This document shows positions 48,330-59,225 of a stretch of DNA of 64,000 nt, piece after piece; position 1 is the stretch's first letter; every line of letters begins with the position of its first letter. The position numbers and the translations under genes were made by a program. The stretch is from Hermatobates lingyangjiaoensis (lineage: Eukaryota > Arthropoda > Insecta > Hemiptera > Hermatobatidae): positions 62,001-126,000 of the forward strand of contig JAPFBL010000229.1 in NCBI GenBank assembly GCA_026182355.1, in the 5' to 3' direction. Under the pieces are notes generated by a model. It was not told where the DNA came from, searched no databases, and was given only the letters and a program-made list of their open reading frames with translations.

Positions 48330-48552
48330 CGTTCTTGCAGACACCGATATCATTAAGGATACGTTAAACAGGAACTTTAAGGACCTCAAAACATGTAAAC
48401 TTGCCAAAATATGTAGGTTAAAATTATTAATGATCACAATGCTATACTTATAGGAAGTTACCATCAGTAAATAACTCTGGGGACGTCTAAACATGCAAAG
48501 CCGTCAAAATCTCAACTTTCAATATTTCCATAGTCACTGTACTTCACTTAAA
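48330..48552 (-). mobile_element. Fragments of the CTTTACTATAAGTAA family, copy J
   Basis: On the minus strand the end reads tttacattactttaagtgaa then gtacagtgactatgg, a diverged left end. Two ctttgcatgttt/aaaacatgt-type words suggest two tandem left ends. Confidence 0.45.
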
Positions 48553-48995
48553 GTAATGTAAAAATTATTGATTAAATTAAAATAAGTTATTGAATTGATT
48601 AATTTAAATATTAGGTAATTTAGCAAATGGATATAAGTAGGTATTAAAATTCTCAAAATACAACTTAATGGTTCAGGTTGATACCGTGGTCGTATACACC
48701 TCTAAGAATCATATATGGACCCAAATGTATTGTTTTGGCTAAGCATTATTAGTGTTTGAATTACAAAATATTGATTATAACTGAATAATGTTTGATGAAT
48801 TAGTATTTGGAAGTTGGTATGAACAACAACAAGTACTGTATAATCTACACTGACCTCTGACCTATTATTATTCATGCGTAGGCTTAACATAGTGGCTGCT
48901 AAACCCACATAGAATACATTACACTGAGTAAAGCCTAATCTGTAGACACCATCTCTAGAGGTGCAGGAAGAAGAAATATATATATATATATATAT

Positions 48996-49044
48996 CTTCT
49001 TCTCCTGAGGACGACCGCCATTACGGTCGAAATATTGAAAAGTG
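48996..49044 (+). ncRNA. Hammerhead ribozyme, family GACCG/CGGUC-AUAU
   Basis: Stem I 5' strand CTTCTTCTC (48996-49004), core CTGAGGA (49005-49011), one extra C, stem II GACCG/CGGTC with loop CCATTA (49013-49028), GAA (49029-49031), ATAT (49032-49035), U17 (49036), stem I 3' strand GAAAAGTG (49037-49044). Stem I pairs at positions 1, 2, 4, 5 and 6. All invariant positions fit CUGANGA...GAA...UH. A (TA)n lies directly upstream (48976-48995) and another about 50 bp downstream, so the unit is a compact solo pseudo-LTR. Confidence 0.75.
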
Positions 49045-49090
49045 AGTCTTTGTTGTGTTTCTGTTTATGTGTCACTGCTTATTTTAATTG

Positions 49091-49126
<36 letters not shown>

Positions 49127-49136
49127 CACTCAAAAT

Positions 49137-49360
49137 TTGAAAAAAACGATCCAAACTGGACGCAAATCAGTTCAAAAACGAAGAAAAGCAACACACAGAG
49201 AAAAGGCACACTTACAAACTCAAATTTTTGGATGATCCGTCTTCAGGAGAAAATAGAAAGGGCGACCAAGCACGCCGGAAAAGTGTTTCCGAAGAAAATT
49301 TGAGTTTTTAAGTGTGTCTTTTCTCTGTGTGTTGCTTTTCTTCGTTTTTGAGCTGATATA
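49137..49360. repeat. Inverted pair of hammerhead-like units, family AAUU-U-GAG
   Basis: Arms of about 60 bp (49165-49230 and 49297-49356) share caaaaacgaagaaaagcaac and acacagagaaaa. The left unit on the minus strand has CTGAAGA (49246-49240), an extra C, stem II GG/CC, AAA for GAA, AATT, U, GAG matching CTC as stem I. The right unit has lost the CUGANGA box. TA tracts flank both sides. A single better unit is at 52510-52548. Confidence 0.65.
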
Positions 49361-49704
49361 TATATATACTAGCAAACGTACCCGTCTTTGACGGAATCAA
49401 AAATTCTATTATACTTGGTATTCCAAAATATCAATTATAGTATTATACTAATACTACAATTAGAAGTTATAGAATAGTAGAAAATACCATTATTAGTACA
49501 GTGCTAAACAAATTCATCTGTATACAAAGATTAGATTTTAAGTTAGACATACACAAATCTACAATCAATGTTTCAGCTTTATATGTCTTATGGTGGCAAT
49601 ATTTTGTGGACAAACCGACAGACAGAAATTATTCTAAGGGTACATGTGGCTACTCTGAAGTATGAAACGTAAAGAAAACTTGAAATGAGTTAGTTCTAAT
49701 TAAC

Positions 49705-50085
49705 GTGCTCCCAGTCAAAAGTTAGCACGCAAGCCACTGGGCTACTCTGGTTCCATACCTTACTTTATTACCAGTGTTTATATTACGCAAATATTAAATT
49801 AAAAAAAAATATTTTTGTTGTGTTTATTTGTAATACATTTGCACTACTGTCATCGGCGAGCAAGCAAGCTACTGGCAACCCTGGCTAGATCCCTTTACTT
49901 TATAACCATCTTTTATATTATCCACATTTTAAATTCAAAAAAATATTTGTTTGTTACATTTATTTATAATACATTTGCACTACTGTCATCGGCGATCACG
50001 CAAGCCACTGGGCTACTCTGGTCCCATACCTTACATTATTACCAGTGTATTTATTAAGCAAATATTCAATTAAAAAAAAGTTGAC
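49705..50085. repeat. Tandem repeat of about 120-135 bp inside the Helitron copy, three units
   Basis: Units contain catttgcactactgtcatcg and gggctactctggt..ccataccttac words. One further diverged unit lies at 29855-29930, outside a Helitron. The plus frame at 49815-50057 is an artefact of this repeat. Confidence 0.7.
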
Positions 50086-50329
50086 AGTTATATATAATAC
50101 ATAGCAAACGTACCCGTCTTTGACGGAATCAGAAGTTCCTGTTTTGGTTTATTGCCGTGTGCCTATTGCCTTTCGACTATACCACGGAGGAATCAGAAGT
50201 TCCGTCATTTTTGGTATTTCAAACTGTCATTAGAAATTATAGAATAGTAGAAAATACCATTATTACTACAGTGTTAAACAAATGCCTCCAGCTTATACAC
50301 TACATTAGCTGTCTGTCCTTCAGGTTCAT

Positions 50330-50652
50330 GGTAGAAGAAAGAGTTGAAACCTCTGACCGTTGAGCATGTAAACTACATTTGACCATGTGAGAAAAACTTG
50401 GTTTTGCTACCTTGTATTCCTGCGTTAGATGAAGTCTCCCTTTGCGACTTAGTTAACGTCATTGCGAAATAGACTCTGACCCGACGTTGCAATCATTTCA
50501 ACGTAAACAGACAGTGGCTCGGAATCAATGGTATGTGAAGTATACACACAGACTCCCCAATACCACATCCAGTCATTATGTCCGCCTCTATGGCATATCT
50601 GTGTAGAGCACGAACTCAGAGTCGTGTCCCGTTGCACAGTTTTGGGGCACTC
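50330..50652 (-). pseudogene. Helitron PIF1-like helicase C-terminal remnant, second copy
   Basis: The minus frame reads KLCNGTRL, stop, VRALHRYAIEADIMTG, then IPLIPSHCLF, stop, and YFAMTLTKSQRETSSNAGI, then KTKFFSHGQM, stop, FTCS. FAMTLTKSQ and FSHGQM with FTCS match the last helicase blocks more closely than the 14.5-kb copy. The stops after TRL and GQM are in the same places in both copies, so the stops arose before the copies spread. Confidence 0.85.
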
Positions 50653-51548
50653 ATGTTTCGTAACATGAAATTTGTTACTACTACTAAATTGTAGCATGAT
50701 TGGTGCTCTACTTTAAGTTTTTACTCATGAGCAGGCAGTCCAGGAGAAATAAATTCAGAGTCAAGAAATTCAATTAGATAATGAACTGCTTCTTCATCAC
50801 TAATCCAATCTCTTTACTGACTTGTAAGTTCTTTCCTCGGCTTCATATAGCGTAAGAACTTGTTTGTTGATTTTTCCTCCCTGTTCATATAAAGAGTTGA
50901 GAATTGCTCGTTTACAAAACATTTATTCTCAATAGATAGTACATCCTTAACTCTGTGAAACACCATTTCAATGATGTCAAATACGCAATATATTCATATG
51001 CTCAATTGAAATTAAAATCAACTAACAATACCTACTTGCCACACCTGTGTATTTTCAAAACAAACTTGTCTGTGAAGTTAGGAAAATACAGCTAAAAGCC
51101 CCATAACTTCGCTTCTGTACTGAATTAATAATCTATTTAGAGCCCATATTTTAAGTTAGGCACACACAAATCCAGTGTCAATGTTTCAGCTCGCTATGTC
51201 TTATGGTGGCTGAGTTTACTTGTGACAAACATTTTTGCGTTAAACGTCCATAACTTCACTTCTACGTTGAATTTCCAATCAATTCATAGCCTATATTTTA
51301 AGTTAGACCTACACAAATCTACTGTAAAAGTTTCAGCTTTTTATGTCTTATGGTAGCTGAGTTTACCTGTGACAAAGTTTTGCGGACAAACCGACAAACC
51401 GACAGAAATTTTTCTAAGGGTGGATTCGGTTTCTCCAATGTATGAAACGTAAAGAAAACTTGAAATGAGTGAGTTCTAAGCAATGTACAGACAAAATCAT
51501 TATTTTATTTATAAAGATACTGAAATCTACATGAGGGGTCTGGTTCTA

Positions 51549-51729
51549 ATATCTGATTGGTTGATTGGCGCCCTTATACTATTTGCTGTGTCGGCGGAGA
51601 TGACTTCATGGAAGAGAAGAACCGCTGTACGTGTGACTTCGATCAGAGCTAGAAGCCTTCAACTTTGAAAACAGCACGCAAAAAAAATGAGTCAAGCTTA
51701 TTTGGTCCTGAATCAACCAATCAGATATA
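51549..51729. repeat. Small inverted-repeat element with 16-bp ends
   Basis: ATCTGATTGGTTGATT (51551-51566) has its exact reverse complement at about 51712-51727. The interior of about 145 bp is GC-richer than the flanks and non-coding. Short flanking TA at both sides would fit a MITE. The 61-residue plus frame spans the left end and is not supported. Confidence 0.5.
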
Positions 51730-52184
51730 TATATGTATAAAATAACTGTTATTAAAAGGAGAAGTCAATGCTCTAGCCGGGTTGATAATGAGACAGGCCA
51801 GATCGTTGAAAATTTTTGTCGCTCATCTAATCGGAGGGAGTTAGCAGTTATATAAGACAATAAGTTGCACAGAGTGGGAGGTATTTGATGACTGTTTATT
51901 AAATATCTGAAGTTTATTAAATAACGAGGACCTGAAAAAAGATGAGGAGAGTATTAAATAAAGTTTCTTTATCAGTATACCAAAGCTGTAAGAGCCACTG
52001 AGTAATCTACCATGAGGAGTACTGAATCATTTTAATATTGCGCTCAGATGATACCTTCCTTCTGCTCAACTTTTATGTTACCTTATTAGTTCTTACTTTG
52101 TTTACTCTCTGATGACAAAATGTTAAAGAGCTCAGAACATATACTTCTACTGTTTTCCTTTTTCTTTTGAAAAGATACGAACAT

Positions 52185-52345
52185 ACTTACATTCTCTAAT
52201 TTTCGGTTGAGTCGTCATCAGGAGAGTAGAGATATCCAACCGTCTCTTCACAAGTGCTTTGCTGTTCCTATCTCTCCAGATGATGGTTAATCCAAAAATT
52301 AGAGACTGTGAGTGTGCTATTACCTTTATTCTGTATCTATAGTTT
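52185..52345. repeat. Inverted pair of hammerhead-like units, family AAUU-A-GAGA
   Basis: The left unit (minus, 52228-52190) has CTGATGA, extra C, a stem II that no longer pairs, GAA, AATT, A17, GAGA pairing with TCTC. The right unit (plus, 52270-52306) has CAGATGA, GGTTAATCC stem II, AAA for GAA, AATT, A, GAGA. Each copy has lost a different part, so neither looks active, but together they define the ancestral motif. Confidence 0.6.
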
Positions 52346-52509
52346 ACTGTGAAACATGTATAAATATGTTTTGTTGAACACAACCGAATATCTTCTGTCA
52401 ATAAGCTTCTCATTAACTTCAAGTTACCTTAATATTGACTTCCCGTTTGTGGGAAACTATTCATTCGTTACTTCCCGTTGCGTCTACAACATGCTTGGTC
52501 TTGCTTTCT

Positions 52510-52548
52510 CTTTTCTCCTGAAGACGGATTGCCCGAAAATTTGAGTTT
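52510..52548 (+). ncRNA. Hammerhead-like motif, family AAUU-U-GAG
   Basis: CTC (52515-52517) pairs with GAG (52543-52545) as stem I. Core CTGAAGA (52518-52524), extra C, short stem II GG-ATTG-CC, one more C, GAA (52535-52537), AATT (52538-52541), U17 (52542). The extra C before GAA is unusual. A (TA) tract follows at 52601-52610. Confidence 0.5.
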
Positions 52549-52639
52549 GTAAGTGTGTTTTTTTATTAAGCGTATTACTCTTCTTGAATTTTAAACTCTT
52601 ATATATATATAACTGAAAAAAACAACATATAAAGAACGA

Positions 52640-52690
52640 GAACACTTACTGCATCAATATTTCGAACCAAAGTTCGTCGTAAGTTCAATC
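52640..52690 (-). ncRNA. Hammerhead-like motif with G5 to U, AUAU family
   Basis: On the minus strand CTTACGA (52683-52677), extra C, stem II GAAC-TTTG-GTTC, GAA (52663-52661), ATAT, U17. Only G5 departs from the consensus. It is a solo unit beside TA repeats at 52601-52610. Confidence 0.5.
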
Positions 52691-53451
52691 AATTCCAATT
52701 GAAGAGGAAAAAATACCATTAAATTGGTTCAATATGTTAACATATTGAAAATAATATCAATTAATTGGATTTTATATTTAATTACTTAATGTTTGACTGC
52801 TTAATAAATTAGTAATTAAGAAAATTTTGATGTGGAATGAAAGTTGTGGTAAAAAGTTACTGAAGGAGCAGAAAACACTCTTTCAAGGGATTGTGTAGTG
52901 GGCCACAATTTGCATAAGCTTGCTGCATATATCGCTGTGGCTCACTGAACATCCAGTAAACCAACCAATAGATTCAACTTGATGGTCAATATTTTAAGTT
53001 GCTGATGGTAATAGGAGGTTGGCAAGGGTAAAAAATGATCACACTTGGCAGTTTGTGGGTGAACTGCGCTTTGGGTTGCTTATTATTTCTCTTTTACTAT
53101 CTCTGACCATCTTATCTTATCTCTGTGAGACCGATTTTCATTCATAACTATCCTTCTCAGATTGGATCATAATGGAATTGTAGCCTATGTCAAGATAGTC
53201 CTTTTATTTTAAATCTATGCTATATGATTCACAAACAACAGTTACAGATAGTCTGTAATTACTAAAGCATCTGATGTTTCGAATCATATAAACATCTCGT
53301 TACCTCGAGAATGTATTCACTACACATATAATCTTTCATTTGAGTGAAAGCAAAGATTCATAATATAATTTAATTTTAAAAGAGTGGAAATATAATACGA
53401 CTTAATAACATTAACAATATAAAAATAAGTTGTTTGTCAATGAGTTTCCCA

Positions 53452-53502
53452 TTATGTTTACTTATAGTAAAGTTAGGTGTAGGCCACTTCAAATATTTTT
53501 TA
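53452..53502 (+). mobile_element. Right-end fragment of the CTTTACTATAAGTAA family
   Basis: Reads TTTACTTATAGTAAAGTTAG then gtgtaggccacttcaaatat, with no interior upstream. Confidence 0.55.
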
Positions 53503-55640
53503 TGTATGAATTATTCAGAGAAAAAACGACAGATTGGTTTGAGGGATAGTCACACACAAACATAGGTCCTTGATGTTGAACGTACACCATCAAAAACAAC
53601 AAGAATTATTTTCAAGATAATGGTAATTATAATACATTTACGAATAAAGTATATTTACTGCCATTTCGTAAAACAAATATATAAGCCTGAAATAAAATTA
53701 AAAAAAAAATCAAAAGGATGTGTGATTACAGCAGAAAGGAATTCAACTCTGAAAAAAACTTGGAACTTTCGATAAGCTGCTGCACTTGTTAGACTTGATT
53801 AGATCAAGCCAAACATGATATCAAAGATTAATAAATCTCTTAACACGGTATATGTAAGCGGATGTCAGCCACTCATTCAATGATACTAGTCATTGTGATC
53901 GTATTCATTTTAAGATTATCAACACTTGGTCAAATCTTAGACAGTTCTTTGTGTTTAAAACCGATTGCTTTGAGTAAGCACAGACGATGGATATACTTTA
54001 TCCTTTTTTGTGATTCAGCCACATTTTCAAATCAATTCCTCTGGTAAGAACATTTAAAATATCATATAAAGTAGTGTCTGACTTCGTATATTTTACGAAT
54101 CTACAATATTAGAGTAGTCTTACACTCAAACTGGCAACTATTAATTTCCATCTAAAGAAAAACATTGTTCTAAGACAAACATTATATCTGTGCAAAACTG
54201 ATAAACTTCATAAAAACACATTAAACTAAATTGATTATATAACATTTTGATGTTGCGTTACGATAGAACATGCCTCTGCTGGTAGCGAAATAAAATTAAA
54301 ACTAAACCTAATTTCATGGTCAACGTTCAGTGATATATTATTTTAATGAAGTAATATGACTTCCTTAATGTTATTAATAATCTCTTTTTTCATGATTGTT
54401 ATTAATAATATTTCGTTTCTTTAGTCTTTTTTTTTATTATTTCATGTATTATTATTTATTTAATCTTTACATCTTCTTTTATGTTAATTTACTTTTTTCA
54501 TCCAACTCTTTTTAAATATGTCCACTGCTTACAGTATATGCTATCACATAATTCTGATGGACTACTCACTTACCACAGCTCTGTTTATCTGAAATATCTC
54601 ATTACATTTAGATTACCTTTGGTCTTTTCCAGACAACATCATCGACAATATAAGAGATATTTTTTTTTTCAATTTCGTGTTACAGAATTTGTTACACCTA
54701 ATTGTATTGCACGTTTATGGAATTTCAATAATGAATGCACTCATTTTGCAATAATTCATTATGGACATTTAACAGTTAAGTAGAAAAAAAAGTAAAAAAA
54801 AATTTAGAAATGAAGAAGAAATGTATCTTTTAGACTTTAAAATAACTCATAACTGGGATCAGATGAAGTCAGCTAACAATAATTCTTTGTTCATAAAGTC
54901 AATTGTAAATTAACAATTCATCCATGTAGTGATTTTCATGATTTGATCTGAAAGTTGTCATTTTGAGAATTTATTGAAAACCTATCTTTTCAAATTAACA
55001 TTCCGAAAAAGAAGGTGCATGGAAGTATTCTATTTCATGATCAAGCTGGTCTCAAGTAGACATCGACCGAGAAGATTTCAAAGAGAAATTAAGCTCAAAC
55101 AAGGAATTAATGTTTTTTTTCTTATGATCTTGAAGTCAGGAGATTATGTAAGGAAAATTTATCAAAAGGTGATTAGAAATATGTAACTGGGTGGGAAAAT
55201 GCATTTACATTACAGAGGCAAATATACGAGTATTTTTCGTGTTAGGAATCCAAGGTAACGCATATTTCTATTAAATTAGACTTCTAAATTATTTAATATC
55301 TGTAGATTCAAGATGTGGAGACAAGAACAAGTTATGATTAATTTATGCCACACTGTAATGATGAAATGATTTCTTTCTACGTGATGTTTATAGTAATATA
55401 GAAAGACATGTAGTCACCTCCTCAGTGAAATAGGACTCATCGGACGAATTTATTACTTGTTTGGTTCCCTAGAGATACTCTAGAATCTAGAAACCAATTT
55501 GATTCGAGCCGGGTATGCACAGATAGGTATTAGATGCACAAAGTAATGCCTCGGCAATATCATGTGTCCAGGAACAAAGGAGACCCTCGCCTCACTTTTG
55601 GAAATTAAATTCAGCCCCAACCGATCAACCTTAAATCGAT
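53503..55640. other. Gene-free sequence
   Basis: Contains chance frames at 53862-54047, 54481-54783 and 54974-55186 without recognised motifs. The 100-residue one is Phe/Tyr/His-rich, typical of AT-rich noise. Confidence 0.4.
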
Positions 55641-55647
55641 TAAGACT

Positions 55648-55770
55648 TTTTATTTCACTATAAGTAAAGTATAGTGATCGTTAAAAATTCGATCTCGATA
55701 TTGACGAAATTACATGTTTTGATGTCCCAGAAGTCGTTTAATGAAGTTTCTTCGATGATGTATGACTCAT
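55648..55770 (+). mobile_element. Left-end fragment of the CTTTACTATAAGTAA family
   Basis: Reads tttcACTATAAGTAAAGTATA then gtgatcgttaaaaattcg and acatgttttgatgtcccaga, after which homology stops at gatgatgtatgactc. Confidence 0.65.
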
Positions 55771-56685
55771 CGATGAATGCCTCAGTTGACTCAGGGGTCA
55801 AAGGTCACGTACCTTTTCTGTGCGGAGACATATGCTTTGTTTACCTTTCTAATCATGAGTTAGCACAACACCAATAACTGTCTGCATAGCGGGAAAGTGA
55901 ATAGAATTATTTCTTTTTCCAAAATTACTGCTTTAATTAATAATCTAAACAAATTAAATTAATCATTACATTAAGCCAAGTAAAAGAAACTACACAACTA
56001 ATTACATGGCTTAGAATAAAATGTAATTCATAAAATAATTAATTATGCAAATATAATCTGATTGTAATTTAAAAAAATGGTTCCATCGTATTATTATTTC
56101 TTTTCTTTTACGAACTTTTTGAATTGATAATAATTATCTAAGTAAAATCTTCTACATTAATTTGCAACATATTGAAAATTAATTTAAAATAACACTCAGC
56201 GACTGACTCTAGTCTTACTTATTAGTAATCGTGATTCATTTGATTTTTTGTACAAGGCTGTCAGAGTGATTCCATTTCGTTAAAATTAGCAAAATAGAGA
56301 GAACTGCCTTAAAACGAAACATTGAATTAAATACCTAGTTAGTTATATTAATAATATTTTTAATTTTAGTAAAGTTGCTAAATAATATATTTCATTTAGC
56401 AAACCGACACAATTTTTTTAAAATATAAAACATGTTGTTATCGATCGAACTGAAAAGTCAATTACTAAATTCAACTAATGTATGTATTATTTCCATTTTT
56501 TATCTTTTATAATAAAATTATCTATTTAAAAAAGTTTATTTAATATTGATATCGATAATATAGAATTATTTTTTGTTGAATACAACTTACCATACTTATA
56601 GGTCTGATTATTTAATATTTAGTATTAATTGATATTTACTGTGTTTAGTTCATTATTATTCTGTCCTTTGTCCTCTTAAGATTAT
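55771..56685. other. Gene-free sequence
   Basis: Very AT-rich. No features seen. Confidence 0.4.
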
Positions 56686-56689
56686 ATAT

Positions 56690-56790
56690 ATATAAACTTT
56701 AACACATAGGAAAGAACACAGAAAGTCACCACAGAACTCACTTCGATATTTCGACATCCGTCGTCATCAGGAAGAAGTGCGAAGTACTCG
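56690..56790 (-). repeat. Solo PLE pseudo-LTR unit beside (TA)n
   Basis: It contains one complete hammerhead (56737-56779), then minus-strand gagttctgtggtgactttct and gtgttctttcctatgtgtta, ending in TA (56684-56693). The order and words match the PLE 3' region at 16 kb. A long (TA)n (56821-56872) lies on its other side. Confidence 0.75.
56737..56779 (-). ncRNA. Type I hammerhead ribozyme, PLE 3'-region family, solo unit
   Basis: Core CTGATGA (56770-56764), extra C, stem II GAC-GGAT-GTC (perfect), GAA (56752-56750), ATAT (56749-56746), C17 (56745). Stem I GAAG (56744-56741) pairs with CTTC (56774-56771), and a shifted pairing CACTTC/GAAGTG is also possible. All invariant core bases are present. 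Confidence 0.78.
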
Positions 56791-56820
56791 CATTGAGAAG
56801 CAAACTGCTACTCATACATG

Positions 56821-56875
<55 letters not shown>

Positions 56876-57059
56876 ATATTTGTGAATTTTTGTAGCAGTC
56901 CTTCTTTTAAGCACATATTATTAAAAACATAATCAAAGTTGGCAGAAACGTGCTTCTTTATAAGCTTTTCTATCTTCCTAAATAAGTATTTCGTTGTTGT
57001 AGTTAAACTATATAACAACCTTCCTACACAGTTAACAATCAACATGTTTCAACTCCTTC

Positions 57060-58670
57060 AAAGGAGCCTACAAACATAAGGAGTGTTTCTTGGGAGCCTA
57101 AAACTATTTGGAACACAAGGTCAAATAGACCCGTTTCTGTGAAATCTTTTTACATATATATTTTATTAAAATTTAAACGTGAAAATTAAACGTGTTAAAG
57201 ACTGAATGTTTTCGTCTTAACAAAAGTATTCTCTTTGAAGTCCTTAATATTTGACTATAAGATAATCATAATCAAAGTAATGGACTTGATAATAGGATGA
57301 GAATAGTAAGATGTCTGAATAAACCAGTTGATAATTTCAAAAACAACGAATATTGTTTCATTCAATCAGCAAAAATGGAGTGTTAAACAGCATCAAACGT
57401 CATATAAACTTAAGAAATCATACACTCTGTAAAGCGTTATAAGATAGACAAAACAATGCAAAAATAAGTTGGAATAAAGGGTATATGCTTGTTGGGAATG
57501 AGATGCTTTGGGGAGGGACACACTGCAAAGGATGCCAAGACAGGCCCCCAACAGAAATAACGAGATATCTCTGTAATGTGCCAAACAACCAATTATTCCA
57601 GTATAACTGATATCTCAAATGCTTGGTGCTATTTCTAGACCACAAAGTCAGCCCATATATTACCCTTTTCATTCTTTCCTTGAAAACAACTCCTTAATAC
57701 GCCATTACTTCTCATGCAAGCAGACGCATTCAAGTACCCATGCCAGTTATTTCTTTAGCAGCTATTTTATTATTATTAAGTTTTGACGGAATACAATATT
57801 TGGCACACAGTGGAATTGGAATAATTAATAATGCCTCTAAAATACTCGTAGGCAATTTCATGAGAATAATCTTTCAGCGATTTACATTTTCAAACAAGTA
57901 AAATAAGTTATATTCAAAGTAATGAATGTATTTACATACTGCATTTGCTATCGAAAAAAACTGATTTTAGCGGACTAAATTTTACAATAACTAAATATAT
58001 TATTCACTTGAGAAAATAATTTAAATTACGTTATTATTTTATTCTAACTTTGTCGTATCTAGTTTTTAACTGCCACAAATATATTACTAATATTATTGCA
58101 ACTTGACAGTTACTGCAGACGTTTCAAACCAAAAATTATAGACTGTGTTTTAAGTTTTTCTTTATTTCTTTGCATATATTGGATATATATATATTAGTAA
58201 AAGTTGAGAGCAGTCCTTGAATACATACATTTAAAAACTTTATGTCTGATTCCACTTGATTTAACTTCGTTAAATATTTTGCTAAATTTCGAAAGTTTTT
58301 TTTCAATTCGAGCAAAAAGATAACTTTAACAACCTAAGGCAAGTGAAAAGATTGATGCCAACACTGACAACCCCAAAGCTGGCCGTGTAAACTTTTGTTA
58401 ACCTGTCTGTCGTGTTCATGGACTGTTCATTTATTGTTTATTATTGCAATGTGATTTTAGGCATTTAGATTAAATTTGTTATGTGTAGTTTTAATTGTTT
58501 CTTTTTTTGCTAAAGATGGTGGATGTAACACCAAAACATGTTTAATAAGAATTTAAAGAAATATGGTGATTTAATTTTTACATTGAACCCTGAATTGAAG
58601 AAAAGATTTCGAAATTTAGGAAAATATTCGACAAATTTAAATCAAGTGGAATCAGACATAAAGTTTTAAA
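57060..58670. other. Gene-free sequence
   Basis: A short AGAUCU-family end piece (tctgtgaaatctttttaca) lies near 57133. The frames at 57393-57672 have no recognised family. Nothing else supported. Confidence 0.35.
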
Positions 58671-58722
<52 letters not shown>

Positions 58723-58725
<3 letters not shown>

Positions 58726-58968
58726 TAAGCAGTGACACATAAACTGAAACACAACAAAGACTCACTTTTCAATATTTCGACCGTAATGGCGGTCGTCCTC
58801 AGGAGAAGAAGTGAATTGACGGAGGGACGACAGTCAACTAAGGTGACTTTTAGTTGACTGTCGTCCCTCCGTCAATTCACTTCTTCTCCTGAGCACGACC
58901 ACCATTACGGTCAAAATATTTAAAAGTGAGTCTTTGTTGTGTATCAGTTTATGTGTCACTGCTTATTT
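58723..58968. repeat. 118-bp-arm inverted pair of hammerhead units, family GACCG/CGGUC
   Basis: Arms 58723-58840 and 58851-58968 are near-perfect reverse complements around about 10 bp. The left unit is intact. The right unit has CTGAGCA (G8 lost) and AAA for GAA, so it is dead. (TA)n tracts lie at 58675-58717 and 59012-59042. The outer part of each arm equals the downstream part of the solo unit at 49 kb (gtcactgcttattttaattg). Confidence 0.85.
58763..58811 (-). ncRNA. Hammerhead ribozyme, left unit of the 58.8-kb pair
   Basis: Core CTGAGGA (58802-58796), extra C, stem II GACCG/CGGTC with loop CCATTA, GAA (58778-58776), ATAT (58775-58772), U17 (58771), stem I 3' strand GAAAAGTG (58770-58763). 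Identical to the solo unit at 49 kb through the core. Confidence 0.75.
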
Positions 58969-59009
58969 TAATTGTTATTTGTCCTGCCAGACCGTTTTTT
59001 GTTTATCAT

Positions 59010-59046
<37 letters not shown>

Positions 59047-59225
59047 AACTATATCTGTATTAAACGTTATTATAGTGTTCAAAATATTTTCGTAGAACCA
59101 ACATCCGGAGGGAGCAACAATTTGGATGATATCATTCAGAAAAAATTCTGAAAACCTCTTAAGAATTGTATTGGAGAACACTTTTCTTAGCACCCTTTAA
59201 TGCTTTGCCAATATATCGGGATTTA

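Larger units (their letters stand above)
49369..51517 (-). mobile_element. Helitron copy, 2.15 kb, with CTAG 3' end and TC 5' end
   Basis: On the minus strand it starts TCTTTATAAATAAAATAATG directly after A. It ends with a perfect hairpin CCGTC-AAA-GACGG (near 49383-49395), then GTACGTTTG and CTAG (49369-49372), followed by T in a TA tract. These are the textbook Helitron termini and A/T target. A second 3'-like end with CTAT lies inside at 50101-50130, so two related copies may be fused or nested. The interior holds a helicase remnant and a three-unit tandem repeat. Confidence 0.85.

Noticed and set aside
54481..54783. 100-residue plus-strand frame
   Set aside because: Phe/Tyr/His-rich, no motif, no promoter or splice context; typical of AT-rich noise.
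10019..58968. CRISPR array or prokaryotic inverted-repeat system
   Set aside because: Units are not evenly spaced direct repeats, the DNA is eukaryotic, and there are no cas genes.
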